Positions 8,484-17,786 are shown, numbered from the stretch's first letter. The stretch is 33,424 nt of DNA from Bacillota bacterium (GCA_017626845.1 JAGAHX010000009.1:1-33424), one strand, 5' to 3'. Made by a program: numbers and translations. The notes: a model not told the origin generated them from the sequence alone.

Positions 8484-8753
8484 ATGAGCGAGAAGAAAGT
8501 GCCCGAACGCAGATGCATCGGATGCATGCAGAGCAAACCCAAAAAGGAGCTTCTGCGCATCGTTGCGGATGAAGACGGGCTGCACATAGATAAGAGCGGC
8601 AAGATGCCCGGCAGAGGTGCTTACCTTTGCAGAAACGGGGAATGCGCGCAGCTGGCAGTCAAAAAGAACGCCTTCGGAAGAAATCTGAAGGTGGAAGTCA
8701 CCCGCCAGCAGGCCGAATCCCTGGCAGAGCAGATCGCCCAATTATGCAGATAA
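8484..8753 (+). CDS. ylxR: YlxR family RNA-binding protein (RnpM)
   Basis: This small basic protein of 89 residues has the YlxR (DUF448) hallmarks: RRCIGCMQSKPKKELLRIV near the start and GKMPGRGAYLCRN in the middle, with Cys residues and basic residues that form the RNA-binding face. The B. subtilis homologue has been described as a modulator of RNase P and renamed RnpM, from established knowledge that I cannot check here. It lies between nusA (10 bases upstream) and infB (17 bases downstream). The ylxQ (L7Ae-like) gene that usually follows it is absent. Confidence 0.93.
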   Translation: MSEKKVPERRCIGCMQSKPKKELLRIVADEDGLHIDKSGKMPGRGAYLCRNGECAQLAVKKNAFGRNLKVEVTRQQAESLAEQIAQLCR

Positions 8754-8770
8754 GCACGGGAGGTATTTGA

Positions 8771-11635
8771 ATGGCCGATACAGAAACCAAAGTTGTAAAA
8801 GCACAGACGAAAAAGTCTACAAATTCGGCAGGAGAGGGCCCCAAGGTCCAGATCCGCGCTGTTGATAAAGCGATCATCGAAGCGCAGCAGGCGAAGAAGA
8901 GACCTGCCGCGAAGACGCAGAGCGCCGCAAAACCTGCGGCGGAACCTGCCAAACCCATGACCCCTCCGGTAGGAAAACCCGTACCGAAGGCGGCATCCTC
9001 CGCATCCAAGCCTTTCCCCTTCGGAAAGCCTATGCCGAAGAATGCGGTGCCCCAGAAGAAAGCGGACGTTCCGCAGACGCTGGAGAAGAAAGATGAGCCT
9101 GTTAAGGCGGAAGAACCGGTCGAAGTCAAGGTCGAACCGGCAGTTCCCGCTGCAGAACCCGCACCCGCTCCGGCTCCCGCTCCTGCAAAGCCCGAGCCCG
9201 AGATGTACGTGGATCCGCCCATCGGCGTAAAGATCATCAAGAAGGCCGATCCCAAGGAAGAGGCTCCGAAGGAAGAAAAGCCTAAGACGGCCAAGCCCAA
9301 GAAGGAAAAGACGGAGAAACCGGAAAAGGCGGAAAAGTCTGCCGTTAAGGAAACGCCGAAGGAAGAGCCCAAGGCCAAACCGAAGGAAGAACCCGTCAAG
9401 GCAAAGGAAGAGCCGAAGGCAGAACCTAAGGCCGAGCCGAAACCGGAACCCAAGCCGGAACCGATCGACTACGTGCCCAATATCGGGGTCAAGATCATCC
9501 GCAGAGCCGCGGATGAACCCAAGCAGCCCGTTCCGCCCAAAAAGCCGGCGCAGAAGAAGAACGACGGCAAGAAGGACGGGAAGCCCAGCGACCGCAAGCC
9601 TAAGGAATACAAGGGCAAGCAGAGCGGCAATGCCGCACCTTCCTCTCCCCGCAAGAAGGAATTCAGCGGCAAGAAGACCAGCGAGGGCGGCAGAGAAAAG
9701 GTCGTCGCTTATACCGCACCGGCGGGCGGCGACAATAGACGCAGAAAGAAGGACAAGGACACCCGCGACCGCTTCGAGGAGCAGCTCACCGATCTGACGA
9801 AATCCGCCAAGAAGAAGCACTCCAAATACAAGGAAAAGGTGGAGGAGGTCCAGGAGACCGCAGCGGAGATCGAAGCCCAGGCTACGGGCGGCGTCATCAT
9901 CGATGTACCCATCACCGTGGGCGGCTTCTGCGAACAGCTGGAAGTTTCCATGTCCGACGCCATCATGGCCCTCATGAAGATGGGCATCATGGCCAACATC
10001 AACCAGAACTTGGACGAAGAAACGGCCGTTCTGCTGGGTATGGAACTCGGCAAGACCGTCGTCATCAATAAGGCCGAGGAGATCGAAGAGGAAGAGGGTC
10101 TGGATCTGCACGAAGACGCGGAATCCGAACTCAAGCCCCGTCCGCCCATCATCACCGTCATGGGCCACGTCGACCACGGCAAGACCTCTCTGTTGGACGC
10201 CATCCGCAACACGAACGTTACGGCGGGCGAAGCCGGCGGCATTACACAGCACATCGGTGCTTCCGAGATCGAGATCAACGGTCAGAAGATCGTGTTCCTG
10301 GATACCCCGGGTCACGAAGCGTTTACCGCCATGCGCGCCAGAGGCGCCCATGTTACGGATATCGCGGTCCTGGTCGTCGCCGCAGACGACGGCGTCATGC
10401 CCCAGACCATCGAATCCATCAGCCACGCAAAGGCTGCCGGCGTTCCCATCATCGTTGCCATCAACAAGATGGATAAGCCCGGCGCCAATCCCGACCGCGT
10501 CAAGAAGGAACTGGCGGACAACAACATCCTCGTGGAAGATTGGGGCGGCACCACCATCGCCGTACCCGTTTCCGCCAAGACCGGCGACGGCATCAAGAAC
10601 CTGCTGGAGATGATCCTGCTGCAGGCAGAGATGCTGGAGCTGCGGGCGAATCCGGACCGTCTGGCCATGGGTACCGTTATCGAAGCCAGACTGGACAAGG
10701 CCAGAGGTCCTGTTGCGACGCTGCTCGTTACGAACGGCACGCTGCAGGCGGGCCAGGCGCTGGTCGTCGGTACCGCATCCGGCCGTGTCCGCGTCATGAC
10801 CGACTGGAGAGGCAACCAGATCCGCAAGGCAGGTCCTTCCAGAGCCGTGGAGATCACGGGTCTTACGGACGTGCCGGAAGCAGGCGACGAATTCTACGCG
10901 GTCCGCGAAGAGCGCATCGCGAGAGATATCGCAGCCCGCAGAAAGGAAAAACTCAGAGAAGAGACCCTGGCCAAGAATTCCAGCACCAGCCTCGAACAGC
11001 TGTTCGCGACGCTGCAGGAAGGCGAGGTCCGGGACCTCAACCTCATCATCAAGGCGGACGTGCAGGGTTCCGTGGGTGCGCTGGAAGCATCCCTGGAGAA
11101 GCTGCATAACGAAAACGTCCGCGTTAAGATTATCCACACCGGCGTCGGCACCGTTACCGAGTCCGACGTCATGCTGGCCAGCACGTCCGACGCCGTCATC
11201 ATCGGCTTCAACGTGCGTCCCAGCTCCGCGGTCCAGGCCATGGCCGACCGGGACGGCGTGGAGATCCGTACGTACCGCATCATCTACGAGATCATCGACG
11301 ATATCGAAGCGGCTATGAAGGGCATGCTGGATCCCGTGTTCAAGGAAGTCATCCTGGGCAAGGTGGAAGTCCGCAATACCTTCAAGGTGCCCGGCGTGGG
11401 AACGGTCGCAGGCGCTTATGTCATGGAAGGCAAGGTCACGAGAAACGCACAGGTCCGCCTGCTGCGCGACGGCATCGTCATCCACGAGGGCGTCATCTCC
11501 TCCCTGAAGCGTTTTAAGGATGACGCCAAAGAGGTGGCCAGCGGCTTCGAATGCGGTATCGGCATCGAAAAGTATAACGACATCAAGGAAGGCGACGTCA
11601 TCGAAGCCTTCATCATGCAAGAGGTGGAGAGATAA
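8771..11635 (+). CDS. infB: Translation initiation factor IF-2
   Basis: IF2 has 954 residues. It brings initiator fMet-tRNA to the 30S subunit and hydrolyses GTP at subunit joining. A long Lys/Pro/Glu/Ala-rich N-terminal region (1 to about 365) precedes the IF2-N-like helical domain (about 380-445). The G domain has GHVDHGKT (465-472), DTPGH (from 511) and NKMD (565-568). Domains II, III and C2 follow to residue 954. The N-terminal region holds two copies of a YVxPxIGVKII-type motif (from Y146 and from Y234). ATTTGAATG with a GGGAGG site upstream supports the start. The stop shares one base with the rbfA start. Confidence 0.97.
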   Translation: MADTETKVVKAQTKKSTNSAGEGPKVQIRAVDKAIIEAQQAKKRPAAKTQSAAKPAAEPAKPMTPPVGKPVPKAASSASKPFPFGKPMPKNAVPQKKADVPQTLEKKDEPVKAEEPVEVKVEPAVPAAEPAPAPAPAPAKPEPEMYVDPPIGVKIIKKADPKEEAPKEEKPKTAKPKKEKTEKPEKAEKSAVKETPKEEPKAKPKEEPVKAKEEPKAEPKAEPKPEPKPEPIDYVPNIGVKIIRRAADEPKQPVPPKKPAQKKNDGKKDGKPSDRKPKEYKGKQSGNAAPSSPRKKEFSGKKTSEGGREKVVAYTAPAGGDNRRRKKDKDTRDRFEEQLTDLTKSAKKKHSKYKEKVEEVQETAAEIEAQATGGVIIDVPITVGGFCEQLEVSMSDAIMALMKMGIMANINQNLDEETAVLLGMELGKTVVINKAEEIEEEEGLDLHEDAESELKPRPPIITVMGHVDHGKTSLLDAIRNTNVTAGEAGGITQHIGASEIEINGQKIVFLDTPGHEAFTAMRARGAHVTDIAVLVVAADDGVMPQTIESISHAKAAGVPIIVAINKMDKPGANPDRVKKELADNNILVEDWGGTTIAVPVSAKTGDGIKNLLEMILLQAEMLELRANPDRLAMGTVIEARLDKARGPVATLLVTNGTLQAGQALVVGTASGRVRVMTDWRGNQIRKAGPSRAVEITGLTDVPEAGDEFYAVREERIARDIAARRKEKLREETLAKNSSTSLEQLFATLQEGEVRDLNLIIKADVQGSVGALEASLEKLHNENVRVKIIHTGVGTVTESDVMLASTSDAVIIGFNVRPSSAVQAMADRDGVEIRTYRIIYEIIDDIEAAMKGMLDPVFKEVILGKVEVRNTFKVPGVGTVAGAYVMEGKVTRNAQVRLLRDGIVIHEGVISSLKRFKDDAKEVASGFECGIGIEKYNDIKEGDVIEAFIMQEVER

Positions 11636-12081
11636 TGGGCAAGTCTCACAGACCCCAGAGAATGGGCGAGGAGATGCGGAAGATCCTCAGCGACATGCTG
11701 ATGCGCGGCCAGCTGAAGGACCCCCGCTTCTCCGGCGCCATGATCAGCGTAAACGCCGTCGACGTAACGAACGACGGCAGTTACGCCACCCTGTACGTTA
11801 CGGCTCTGCCTTTCGGGTCCGGCCCCCTTACGCCGGAGCAGAAGAAGGAGATCCTGGCAGCGTTCGAGCGCTCTAAGGGTCACATCCGCACCGAGATCGG
11901 CAAGAATCTGAAGGCGCGCCACGTGCCCGAGCTCATCTTCAAGTACGACGAGAGCCTGGAGTACGGCGCGAAGATGGATGCGATTCTGGACAAGATCGAG
12001 ATCCCGGCGGACGACTACGACTATGGACTTCCGCAGGAGGAGGCCCAAACGACGGACGACGAGGAGTATTTCGACGACTGA
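11635..12081 (+). CDS. rbfA: 30S ribosome-binding factor RbfA
   Basis: RbfA has 148 residues and a single KH-like domain. It binds the 30S subunit late in assembly, near the 16S rRNA 5' helix. Typical features are RPQRMGEEMRKILSDML at the N-terminus and a C-terminal FKYDESLEYGAKMD segment close to the family's conserved end. An acidic tail (about 128-148) continues past the usual core. TAATG joins infB and rbfA, and TGATG joins rbfA to the next gene, so translation is probably coupled on both sides. Confidence 0.95.
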   Translation: MGKSHRPQRMGEEMRKILSDMLMRGQLKDPRFSGAMISVNAVDVTNDGSYATLYVTALPFGSGPLTPEQKKEILAAFERSKGHIRTEIGKNLKARHVPELIFKYDESLEYGAKMDAILDKIEIPADDYDYGLPQEEAQTTDDEEYFDD

Positions 12082-13040
12082 TGCACAGCTGGAACGACAT
12101 TATAAAAGCGATAGAACAGGCACAGAAGATCCTCATCTTCACCCATATGAACATGGATGGAGATGCCGCAGGGTCTTCCTGTGCATTATGCAGAAGTCTG
12201 CGCCTTTTGGGCAAGGACTGCTTTATCCTGCTGGAAGACGTCTGCCCCCGGTATCTGCAGTTTCTGGACGAAGAGGGCATGTTCCTCCGGGAAGCGCCCT
12301 GGATGCCGGAGCTGAGCATCGCGGTGGACTGCGGCAACGACTCCCGCATCGAAAAGCGCAAAGACGTGTTTCATGCGGCCCCGGTGACCGCCTGCATCGA
12401 CCATCACATGAAGGGCGGCGCCTTTGCGCAGCTGGAAGTTATCGATCCAGCGGCTCCCGCTGCGGGTTCGCTGGTGTTCGACCTGCTGCAGGCGATGAAT
12501 GCGCCTATCGATACTGCCGCTGCCGAAGCTCTGTACGTGGCCATCGCCACGGATACAGGCTCCTTTAAGCACGGCAACACGACGGCGGAAGCCCACATGG
12601 ATGCTGCGAAACTCTACGGCTACGGTATCGACGCCGTCAAGCTGAACAACTTCATCTACGGGAACTATCCGCTGCCGCAGCTGAAGCTGGAGGCCATGGC
12701 AGTGGAACGGGTGCAGCTGTTCGCAGACGGTAGGGCGGCCATATCCTGGTGCACCCAGGAGGATCTGAAGCGCTTCGGCGCCCTGGAAGAGCATACGGAA
12801 ATGTGCATCGACCGCATTCGCAGCATCGAAGGGGTGGAGGCGGCTGCGTTCGTCAAAGAGAAGGCGGACGGCCGGCTGAAGGTCTCGCTGCGTTCCAAAT
12901 CCTATGCGGACGTAAACGCCGTTGCCCGGAAATTCGACGGCGGAGGCCATCTGCGGGCCAGCGGCTGCACGCTGTACGGCTCCCTGGAAGATGCCCTGGC
13001 TGCGCTGCGCCCCGCGCTGGAAGAAAGCGTAGCACGATGA
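12081..13040 (+). CDS. nrnA: DHH-family phosphoesterase, NrnA-like oligoribonuclease/pAp phosphatase
   Basis: This is a 319-residue DHH/DHHA1 protein. Metal-binding residues are visible in HMNMDGD (22-28), VDCGN (D83), DHH (107-109) and TDTGSF (D158). The DHHA1 substrate domain ends in GGGHLRASG (287 onwards). NrnA enzymes degrade short RNA oligonucleotides (and pGpG) and dephosphorylate pAp. The place between rbfA and truB is the standard Firmicute position and supports the NrnA subgroup over RecJ or GdpP. The start overlaps the rbfA stop by one base, and the stop overlaps truB by four. Confidence 0.9.
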   Translation: MHSWNDIIKAIEQAQKILIFTHMNMDGDAAGSSCALCRSLRLLGKDCFILLEDVCPRYLQFLDEEGMFLREAPWMPELSIAVDCGNDSRIEKRKDVFHAAPVTACIDHHMKGGAFAQLEVIDPAAPAAGSLVFDLLQAMNAPIDTAAAEALYVAIATDTGSFKHGNTTAEAHMDAAKLYGYGIDAVKLNNFIYGNYPLPQLKLEAMAVERVQLFADGRAAISWCTQEDLKRFGALEEHTEMCIDRIRSIEGVEAAAFVKEKADGRLKVSLRSKSYADVNAVARKFDGGGHLRASGCTLYGSLEDALAALRPALEESVAR

Positions 13041-13906
13041 ACGGCATCCTCAACCTGAACAAACCGGCGGGATACACCAGCTTCGACTGCGTAGCCGTCC
13101 TGCGCAAGCTGACGGGCGAACGCAAGATCGGCCATACCGGCACCCTGGATCCGGAGGCGACGGGTGTGCTTCCCATCTGCATCGGAAAGGCGACCAGACT
13201 GCTGGAATACATGGATGAAGCCCCCAAGACCTACGTGGCCGGCTGCCGGCTGGGACTGACGACCGACACCAGGGATATATGGGGCACTCTGCTTTGCGAC
13301 AGAAGACCCGAAACAGCCGATTTGACGCGAGAAAACGTGAAAGAGGTACTCCTTACCCTCGAGGGAGAGATCGAGCAGAAACCGCCCGTTTTTTCGGCCA
13401 TTAAGGTAAAGGGGAAAAAGCTGTACGAATATGCCCGTGAGGGCAAAGACGTGGAGGTGCCTGTCCGGCGGGTGACCGTCCACAGCATCCGCATCCTGGA
13501 ATGGAACGGCCCATCGGAACCTTTTACGATGGAGATCGTCTGCAGCAGGGGAACCTACGTGCGTTCGATCTGCCACGACCTGGGCGAACGCCTGGGCTGC
13601 GGCGCCTGCATGAGCAGCCTCGTGCGGACCGCCACCTGCGGCTACCGGATCGAAGATGCCGTCTCTTTGGAGGCGCTCCGTGCGATGACCCCGGAGCAGA
13701 TCGAAGCTCTGCTCGATCCGCTGGATACCGCCGTAAGCCATCTGCCCCGCATCGATCTAAGCGAAGAACAGGCCAAAATGTTCTTAAACGGCAATCCGCT
13801 GTGGAACGGGGATCTGATGCTGGAAGACCGTAATTTCGCCGTCTACGATCCCAGCGGACTGCTTGGGATCTGCAAAGGCTATCTCATTTCGAAAGTGTTG
13901 AAATGA
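13037..13906 (+). CDS. truB: tRNA pseudouridine(55) synthase TruB
   Basis: TruB has 289 residues and makes pseudouridine at position 55 in the T-loop of tRNAs. The N-terminus GILNLNKPAGYTSFD and the catalytic motif GHTGTLDP with D38 are clear. RGTYVRSICHDLGERLG is the third conserved block. A short C-terminal PUA-like region follows. The ATG at 13037 is chosen over longer upstream options because it overlaps the nrnA stop (ATGA) and gives the exact family N-terminus. It overlaps ribF by four bases. Confidence 0.96.
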   Translation: MNGILNLNKPAGYTSFDCVAVLRKLTGERKIGHTGTLDPEATGVLPICIGKATRLLEYMDEAPKTYVAGCRLGLTTDTRDIWGTLLCDRRPETADLTRENVKEVLLTLEGEIEQKPPVFSAIKVKGKKLYEYAREGKDVEVPVRRVTVHSIRILEWNGPSEPFTMEIVCSRGTYVRSICHDLGERLGCGACMSSLVRTATCGYRIEDAVSLEALRAMTPEQIEALLDPLDTAVSHLPRIDLSEEQAKMFLNGNPLWNGDLMLEDRNFAVYDPSGLLGICKGYLISKVLK

Positions 13907-14835
13907 ATATCTATAAAAAGCTCAACGAAATCGTGAATATGCAGCCGACTGCCGTTGCCCTGGGCAACTTCGACGGTGTTCATAAGGGTCACCAGATGCT
14001 GATCCGGGAATGCGTGGCTGCGGCGGAAGAAAAGGGCCTTGCACCCTCGGTCTTCACGTTTACGAACCATCCCGTGAACGAGATCGCGGGTAAGACCATC
14101 ATCAAGAACATCATGACCTTCGAGGAAAAGGCGGAACAGCTGGAGAAACTGGGCGTCGAGAACCTGTTTTCTCCGGTGTTCGACGATACCATCCGCACGA
14201 AAGGCGCGTTTGATTTCGTCAAGGATATCCTGGTGGACCTCTTTCATACGAAGCACGCCGTGTGCGGCTTCAATTACCGCTTCGGCTATAAGGCGGAAGG
14301 GGACGCGGACCGTCTGGCGCAGCTGGGGCGGGAATTCGGATACGGCGTATCCGTCATTCCGGAGATCCGCATCAACGGCAATACCGTGTCCAGCACCCTC
14401 ATCCGGCAGATCATCGACGAAGGGCGCATCGACGAATACAAAGACTATACCGGAAGGCTGTACTGCATCGACGGCAAGGTGGTGCAGGGTAAGCATCTGG
14501 GCCGGCGCATCGGTTTTCCCACCGTCAATCTGAGCCTGGATACCACGGAAGCGTTTCCAAGGAACGGTGTTTACATAACACAAACGACCGTAAACAAACA
14601 GAAGTACCAGTCCATCACCAACGTCGGCAACAAGCCCACCGTTGGTGAATTCGCCAAGAATGCGGAGACGCACATCTTCGATTTCGACGGAGATCTGTAC
14701 GGACAGGAAGTCCGCATCGAGTTTATTAAGATGCTGCGTCCCGAACGGAAATTCGACACTTTAGAGGATCTGCAGGCGGAGATCCATAAAAACTGCCTGC
14801 AGGCGCAGGAATATTTCAAAACGTCCCTTCGATAA
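13903..14835 (+). CDS. ribF: Bifunctional riboflavin kinase/FAD synthetase
   Basis: RibF has 310 residues and makes FMN and then FAD from riboflavin and ATP. The N-terminal nucleotidyltransferase domain shows GNFDGVHKGH (21-30) and VSSTLIRQ. The C-terminal riboflavin kinase domain shows GRRIGFPTVNL (about 200-210) and TNVGNKPTVG. It sits at the end of the coupled rbfA-nrnA-truB-ribF chain, directly after truB, which is its usual place in Firmicutes. FAD synthesis may also serve flavoenzymes elsewhere; nothing here suggests a riboflavin riboswitch. Confidence 0.96.
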   Translation: MNIYKKLNEIVNMQPTAVALGNFDGVHKGHQMLIRECVAAAEEKGLAPSVFTFTNHPVNEIAGKTIIKNIMTFEEKAEQLEKLGVENLFSPVFDDTIRTKGAFDFVKDILVDLFHTKHAVCGFNYRFGYKAEGDADRLAQLGREFGYGVSVIPEIRINGNTVSSTLIRQIIDEGRIDEYKDYTGRLYCIDGKVVQGKHLGRRIGFPTVNLSLDTTEAFPRNGVYITQTTVNKQKYQSITNVGNKPTVGEFAKNAETHIFDFDGDLYGQEVRIEFIKMLRPERKFDTLEDLQAEIHKNCLQAQEYFKTSLR

Positions 14836-14861
14836 CTTCAGGGACCGGAAAGGAGCCAATC

Positions 14862-15098
14862 ATGAAATACGCGAACGGATTCACCATCAATGCCACGGGT
14901 CACGAATGCTTTCTGACGTTCCTCCAGACCCGTCCCAACGGAGAGACGAAGCAGACCGAGGAAGTGGAGACCATCGTGATGACCGAACAGATGGCCCGCC
15001 AGATGATCGTGGCGCTGGCCAAGGTCTATAACAAGGTCGATTCCGACCGGGCTGCCAAGAAGAAAGTGGACGTGAAGGAAAACGCCCAGCTGTCTTAA
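14862..15098 (+). CDS. Small protein of unknown function
   Basis: This is a 78-residue protein with a good ribosome site (GGAAAGGAG about six bases upstream of the ATG). It starts with likely beta strands (FTINATGHECFLTFLQTRP), then VETIVMTEQMARQMIVALAKVYNKV, a probable strand followed by an amphipathic helix, and ends in a charged tail. The strands-then-helix pattern with an IVMT...A..M..AL block resembles DUF3467-type proteins, but this is a weak resemblance. It has no signal peptide, membrane helix or cysteine pairs. It lies 26 bases after ribF and before the rpsO promoter, so it is probably the last gene of the ribF transcript. No function can be assigned. Confidence 0.7.
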   Translation: MKYANGFTINATGHECFLTFLQTRPNGETKQTEEVETIVMTEQMARQMIVALAKVYNKVDSDRAAKKKVDVKENAQLS

Positions 15099-15107
15099 AT
15101 TTCCCGC

Positions 15108-15137
15108 TTTACAAACCTTTGCGGGCTGTGTTAAGAT
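15108..15137 (+). promoter_or_regulatory. Sigma-A type promoter for rpsO
   Basis: TTTACA at 15108-15113 and TAAGAT at 15132-15137 are 18 bases apart, just after the end of the small upstream gene. Transcription would start near 15144 and give rpsO an untranslated leader of about 85 bases. Confidence 0.6.
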
Positions 15138-15143
15138 ATATCG

Positions 15144-15227
15144 TCTGTTTATAAGTACCCAGTGCTTAGGCTGCCGACGCTCCGACGCTGCCTCGGCCTT
15201 GGGCGGATCAAGAAAAGGAGATTACAA
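15144..15227 (+). promoter_or_regulatory. rpsO leader, candidate S15 autoregulatory element
   Basis: The leader is GC-rich and can fold. CCCA and AGGC near the 5' side can pair with GCCTTGGG near 15199, enclosing a perfect tandem copy of CCGACGCT (15174-15181 and 15182-15189). The ribosome site AAAAGGAG (15213-15220) lies just after the helix. S15 represses its own mRNA through structured leaders in several bacterial groups. The link here is inferred from position and folding, not from a recognised motif. Confidence 0.4.
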
Positions 15228-15494
15228 ATGATCGCAAAAGACGTAAAGACCAACATCATCAAGGAATATGCCACCCACGAAGGAGACACCGGCTCTCCCG
15301 AAGTCCAGGTCGCAGTCCTCACTCACCGCATCAACGAACTGAACGAACACCTGAAGAAGAACCCCAAGGACTTCCACTCCAGAAGAGGTCTGCTGAAGAT
15401 GGTCGGTCAGAGAAGAAATCTGCTGGCTTATCTGAGAGATAAGGACATCGAGCGCTACAGAAGCCTCATCGCCCGTCTCGGCTTAAGAAAGTAA
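15228..15494 (+). CDS. rpsO: 30S ribosomal protein S15
   Basis: S15 has 88 residues, the usual length. It binds the central domain of 16S rRNA early in 30S assembly. Family blocks include [39 protein letters not shown] and LLAYL. The ATG at 15228 is preceded by AAAAGGAG, so longer upstream reading is rejected. Arginine codons are mainly AGA with some CGC/CGT and no CGG, as expected of a highly expressed gene here. A terminator and then pnp follow, the same order as in E. coli and many Firmicutes. Confidence 0.98.
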   Translation: MIAKDVKTNIIKEYATHEGDTGSPEVQVAVLTHRINELNEHLKKNPKDFHSRRGLLKMVGQRRNLLAYLRDKDIERYRSLIARLGLRK

Positions 15495-15505
15495 ACAGAA
15501 AAAAC

Positions 15506-15545
15506 GGCGGGGCGCAAAAGCCCCGCCTTGTTGTTATTATTTTTC
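15506..15545 (+). terminator. Rho-independent terminator after rpsO
   Basis: GGCGGGGC (15506-15513) pairs perfectly with GCCCCGCC (15520-15527) around a GCAAAA loop, followed by a T-rich run to 15545. It separates rpsO from pnp, though read-through into pnp is likely because no clear pnp promoter is visible. Confidence 0.88.
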
Positions 15546-15625
15546 ATCAGGGGCCGGGCTTGAGAATTAAATTCATGTGCATGGAGCCTCCATGCAGTGA
15601 GTTTACTTGTCAAGCCGGGCCTGAT
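15546..15625 (+). promoter_or_regulatory. Long imperfect hairpin in the pnp leader
   Basis: Nearly the whole leader folds on itself. TCAGG (15547-15551) pairs with CCTGA (15620-15624). GGCTTGA (15557-15563) pairs with TCAAGCC (15610-15616). TGCATGGA (15578-15585) pairs with TCCATGCA (15589-15596) around a GCC loop, with further mostly paired A/T-rich sequence between. In E. coli a similar long pnp leader stem is cut by RNase III and lets PNPase repress itself. The same logic here is inference. Confidence 0.6.
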
Positions 15626-15647
15626 ACGAAAGGCAAGGTTATATTTT

Positions 15648-17777
15648 ATGAGATTTACAGATTACCGGACATTCCGCACTGCCGTTGGCGGCAGACTGCT
15701 GGAAGTTGAGATCGGCAAGGTCTGCGAACAGGCCAACGGCCAGTGCTGGGTCCGCTACGGCGACACCGTGGTAAACTGCACCGCCACCATGTCCAAGACG
15801 CCGAGAGAAGGCGTGGATTTCTTCCCGCTTTCCTGCGACTTCGAAGAGAAGATGTACGCTGCCGGCAAGATCCCCGGCGGATTCATCAAGAGAGAGGGCA
15901 GACCTTCCGAAAAGGCTATCCTCACGTCCCGTCTGATGGACAGACCGCTCCGTCCGCTGTTCCCCAAGGGGTTCTATAACGACGTCCAGGTCGTAGCGAC
16001 CTGCATGTCCATGGATCACGACTGCGCGCCCGAATTCTGCGCCATGGTCGGTTCCTCCATCGCCATCGCCATCTCCGACATTCCCTGGGACGGCCCCACC
16101 GGTTCCGTCATCGTAGGCAGAGTGGACGGCAGACTGGTCATCAACCCCACGTCTGAACAGAGAAAGGTGTCCGACATCAACATGACCGTCGCAGGCACCA
16201 AGGAAGCCATTATGATGGTGGAAGCCGGCGCGAAGATCGTTCCCGAGAACGAAGTACTGGATGCCATCATGTTTGCGCATGAAGAGATCAAGAAGATCGT
16301 TGCTTTCATCGACGAGATCGTAAAGGAAGTCGGTAAGGAAAAGCAGCAGATCGAATTCTATAAGCCCTCCGAAGAGATCGACGCCGCCGTACGCGAATAC
16401 GCCGTCGAAAAGATGCACAACGCCATCCTCACCTTCGACAAGCAGGAGAGACTGGACAACATGGACGCCGTGGAAGTCGAAACGAAGGAACACTTCGCAG
16501 AAATTTATCCCGAAGGCGCCAAGGACGTCGACGCGGTTCTGTACAACATCACCAAGGAACAGGTCCGCGGCATGATCTTAGACGAAGGCATCCGTCCCGA
16601 CAGCAGAAAGTGCGACGAGATCCGTCCCGTCTGGACCGAGACCGGCGTTCTGCCCAGAGTCCACGGTTCCGGCCTGTTCAAGAGAGGCCAGACCCAGGCT
16701 CTGTCCGTATGCACCTTAGGCATGCTCTCCGAGGGTCAGACCCTGGACGGCATCTTCGAAGAGACCGGCAAGAGATACATGCATCAATATAACTTCCCCG
16801 GCTATTCCACCGGCGAAGCCAAGCCCTTAAGAAGCCCCGGCAGAAGAGAGATCGGCCACGGCGCTCTGGCGGAAAGAGCACTGCTGCCCGTTCTGCCCTC
16901 TGAAGAGGAATTCCCTTATGCGATCCGCGTCGTATCCGAGATCCTTTCCTCCAACGGTTCTTCCTCCATGGCTTCCACCTGCGGTTCCTGCATGGCGCTG
17001 ATGGACGCCGGCGTACCCATTAAGGCACCCGTTGCCGGTATCGCCATGGGCCTCATCGAACGCGTCAAGGAAGACGGCACCAGCGAATACGCCATCCTGT
17101 CCGACATCCAGGGCATGGAAGACTTCCTGGGCGACATGGACTTTAAGGTGACCGGTACCGCCGAAGGCGTTACTGCCATCCAGATGGACATCAAGGTCCA
17201 CGGTCTGTCCAGAGAGATCCTGGAGAAGGCTCTCAAGCAGGCGAAGGAAGGCAGAATGTACATCATGAGCCAGATGCTGGACGAGATCCCCGAACCCAGA
17301 AAGCAGCTGTCCAAGTACGCTCCGCTCATCACCAGCATGCAGATCGATCCGGACAAGATCCGCATCGTCATCGGCAAGGGCGGCGAGACCATCAACCGCA
17401 TCATCGCCCAGACCGGCGCGAAGATCGACATCGACGATTCCGGCCTCATCTTCATCGCAGCACCCAACACCGAATCCGGCGACGCAGCGCGCAAGGAGAT
17501 CGAGTACCTCACCAAGGACATCGAAGTGGGCGAGACTTACACCGGCAAGGTCGTCCGTCTGATGAACTTCGGCGCCTTCGTGGAATGCCTGCCCGGCAAG
17601 GACGGTCTGCTGCATATCTCCAAGATCTGCAAGGAGAGAGTGGAGAAGGTGGAAGACGTCCTGAACATCGGCGATATCGTTACCGTCAAGGTATCCGAGA
17701 TCGACTCCCAGGGCCGCGTGAACCTCACCAGAAGAGGTCTGGAAGACACGCCCATCATCAAGGCAAACGAACAGTAA
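15648..17777 (+). CDS. pnp: Polyribonucleotide nucleotidyltransferase (PNPase)
   Basis: PNPase has 709 residues. This trimeric enzyme degrades RNA 3' to 5' with phosphate. Two RNase PH domains (about 10-225 and 310-540) flank a helical domain. The second contains the catalytic-side motifs [11 protein letters not shown] and [15 protein letters not shown] domain ([12 protein letters not shown]) and an S1 domain ([27 protein letters not shown]) close the protein. The ATG at 15648 is preferred over an upstream GTG at 15597, because that one lies inside the leader hairpin and adds a non-family extension. The ribosome site AAGGCAAGG is modest, which fits leader-based control. Confidence 0.97.
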   Translation: MRFTDYRTFRTAVGGRLLEVEIGKVCEQANGQCWVRYGDTVVNCTATMSKTPREGVDFFPLSCDFEEKMYAAGKIPGGFIKREGRPSEKAILTSRLMDRPLRPLFPKGFYNDVQVVATCMSMDHDCAPEFCAMVGSSIAIAISDIPWDGPTGSVIVGRVDGRLVINPTSEQRKVSDINMTVAGTKEAIMMVEAGAKIVPENEVLDAIMFAHEEIKKIVAFIDEIVKEVGKEKQQIEFYKPSEEIDAAVREYAVEKMHNAILTFDKQERLDNMDAVEVETKEHFAEIYPEGAKDVDAVLYNITKEQVRGMILDEGIRPDSRKCDEIRPVWTETGVLPRVHGSGLFKRGQTQALSVCTLGMLSEGQTLDGIFEETGKRYMHQYNFPGYSTGEAKPLRSPGRREIGHGALAERALLPVLPSEEEFPYAIRVVSEILSSNGSSSMASTCGSCMALMDAGVPIKAPVAGIAMGLIERVKEDGTSEYAILSDIQGMEDFLGDMDFKVTGTAEGVTAIQMDIKVHGLSREILEKALKQAKEGRMYIMSQMLDEIPEPRKQLSKYAPLITSMQIDPDKIRIVIGKGGETINRIIAQTGAKIDIDDSGLIFIAAPNTESGDAARKEIEYLTKDIEVGETYTGKVVRLMNFGAFVECLPGKDGLLHISKICKERVEKVEDVLNIGDIVTVKVSEIDSQGRVNLTRRGLEDTPIIKANEQ

Positions 17778-17786
17778 GAGATCCGG

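Noticed and set aside
8621-11620. Long open frame of 999 codons on the minus strand opposite infB
   Set aside because: It is the reverse of a Lys/Glu/Pro-rich GC-biased gene, is made of low-complexity Leu/Gly/Phe/Arg text without a family match, and infB on the + strand is certain.
15174-15189. Tandem CCGACGCT as a CRISPR-like or satellite repeat
   Set aside because: Only two copies with no spacer; treated as part of the rpsO leader.
15597-15647. Alternative GTG start for pnp
   Set aside because: It lies inside the leader hairpin, has no ribosome site, and would add 17 residues that the family lacks.
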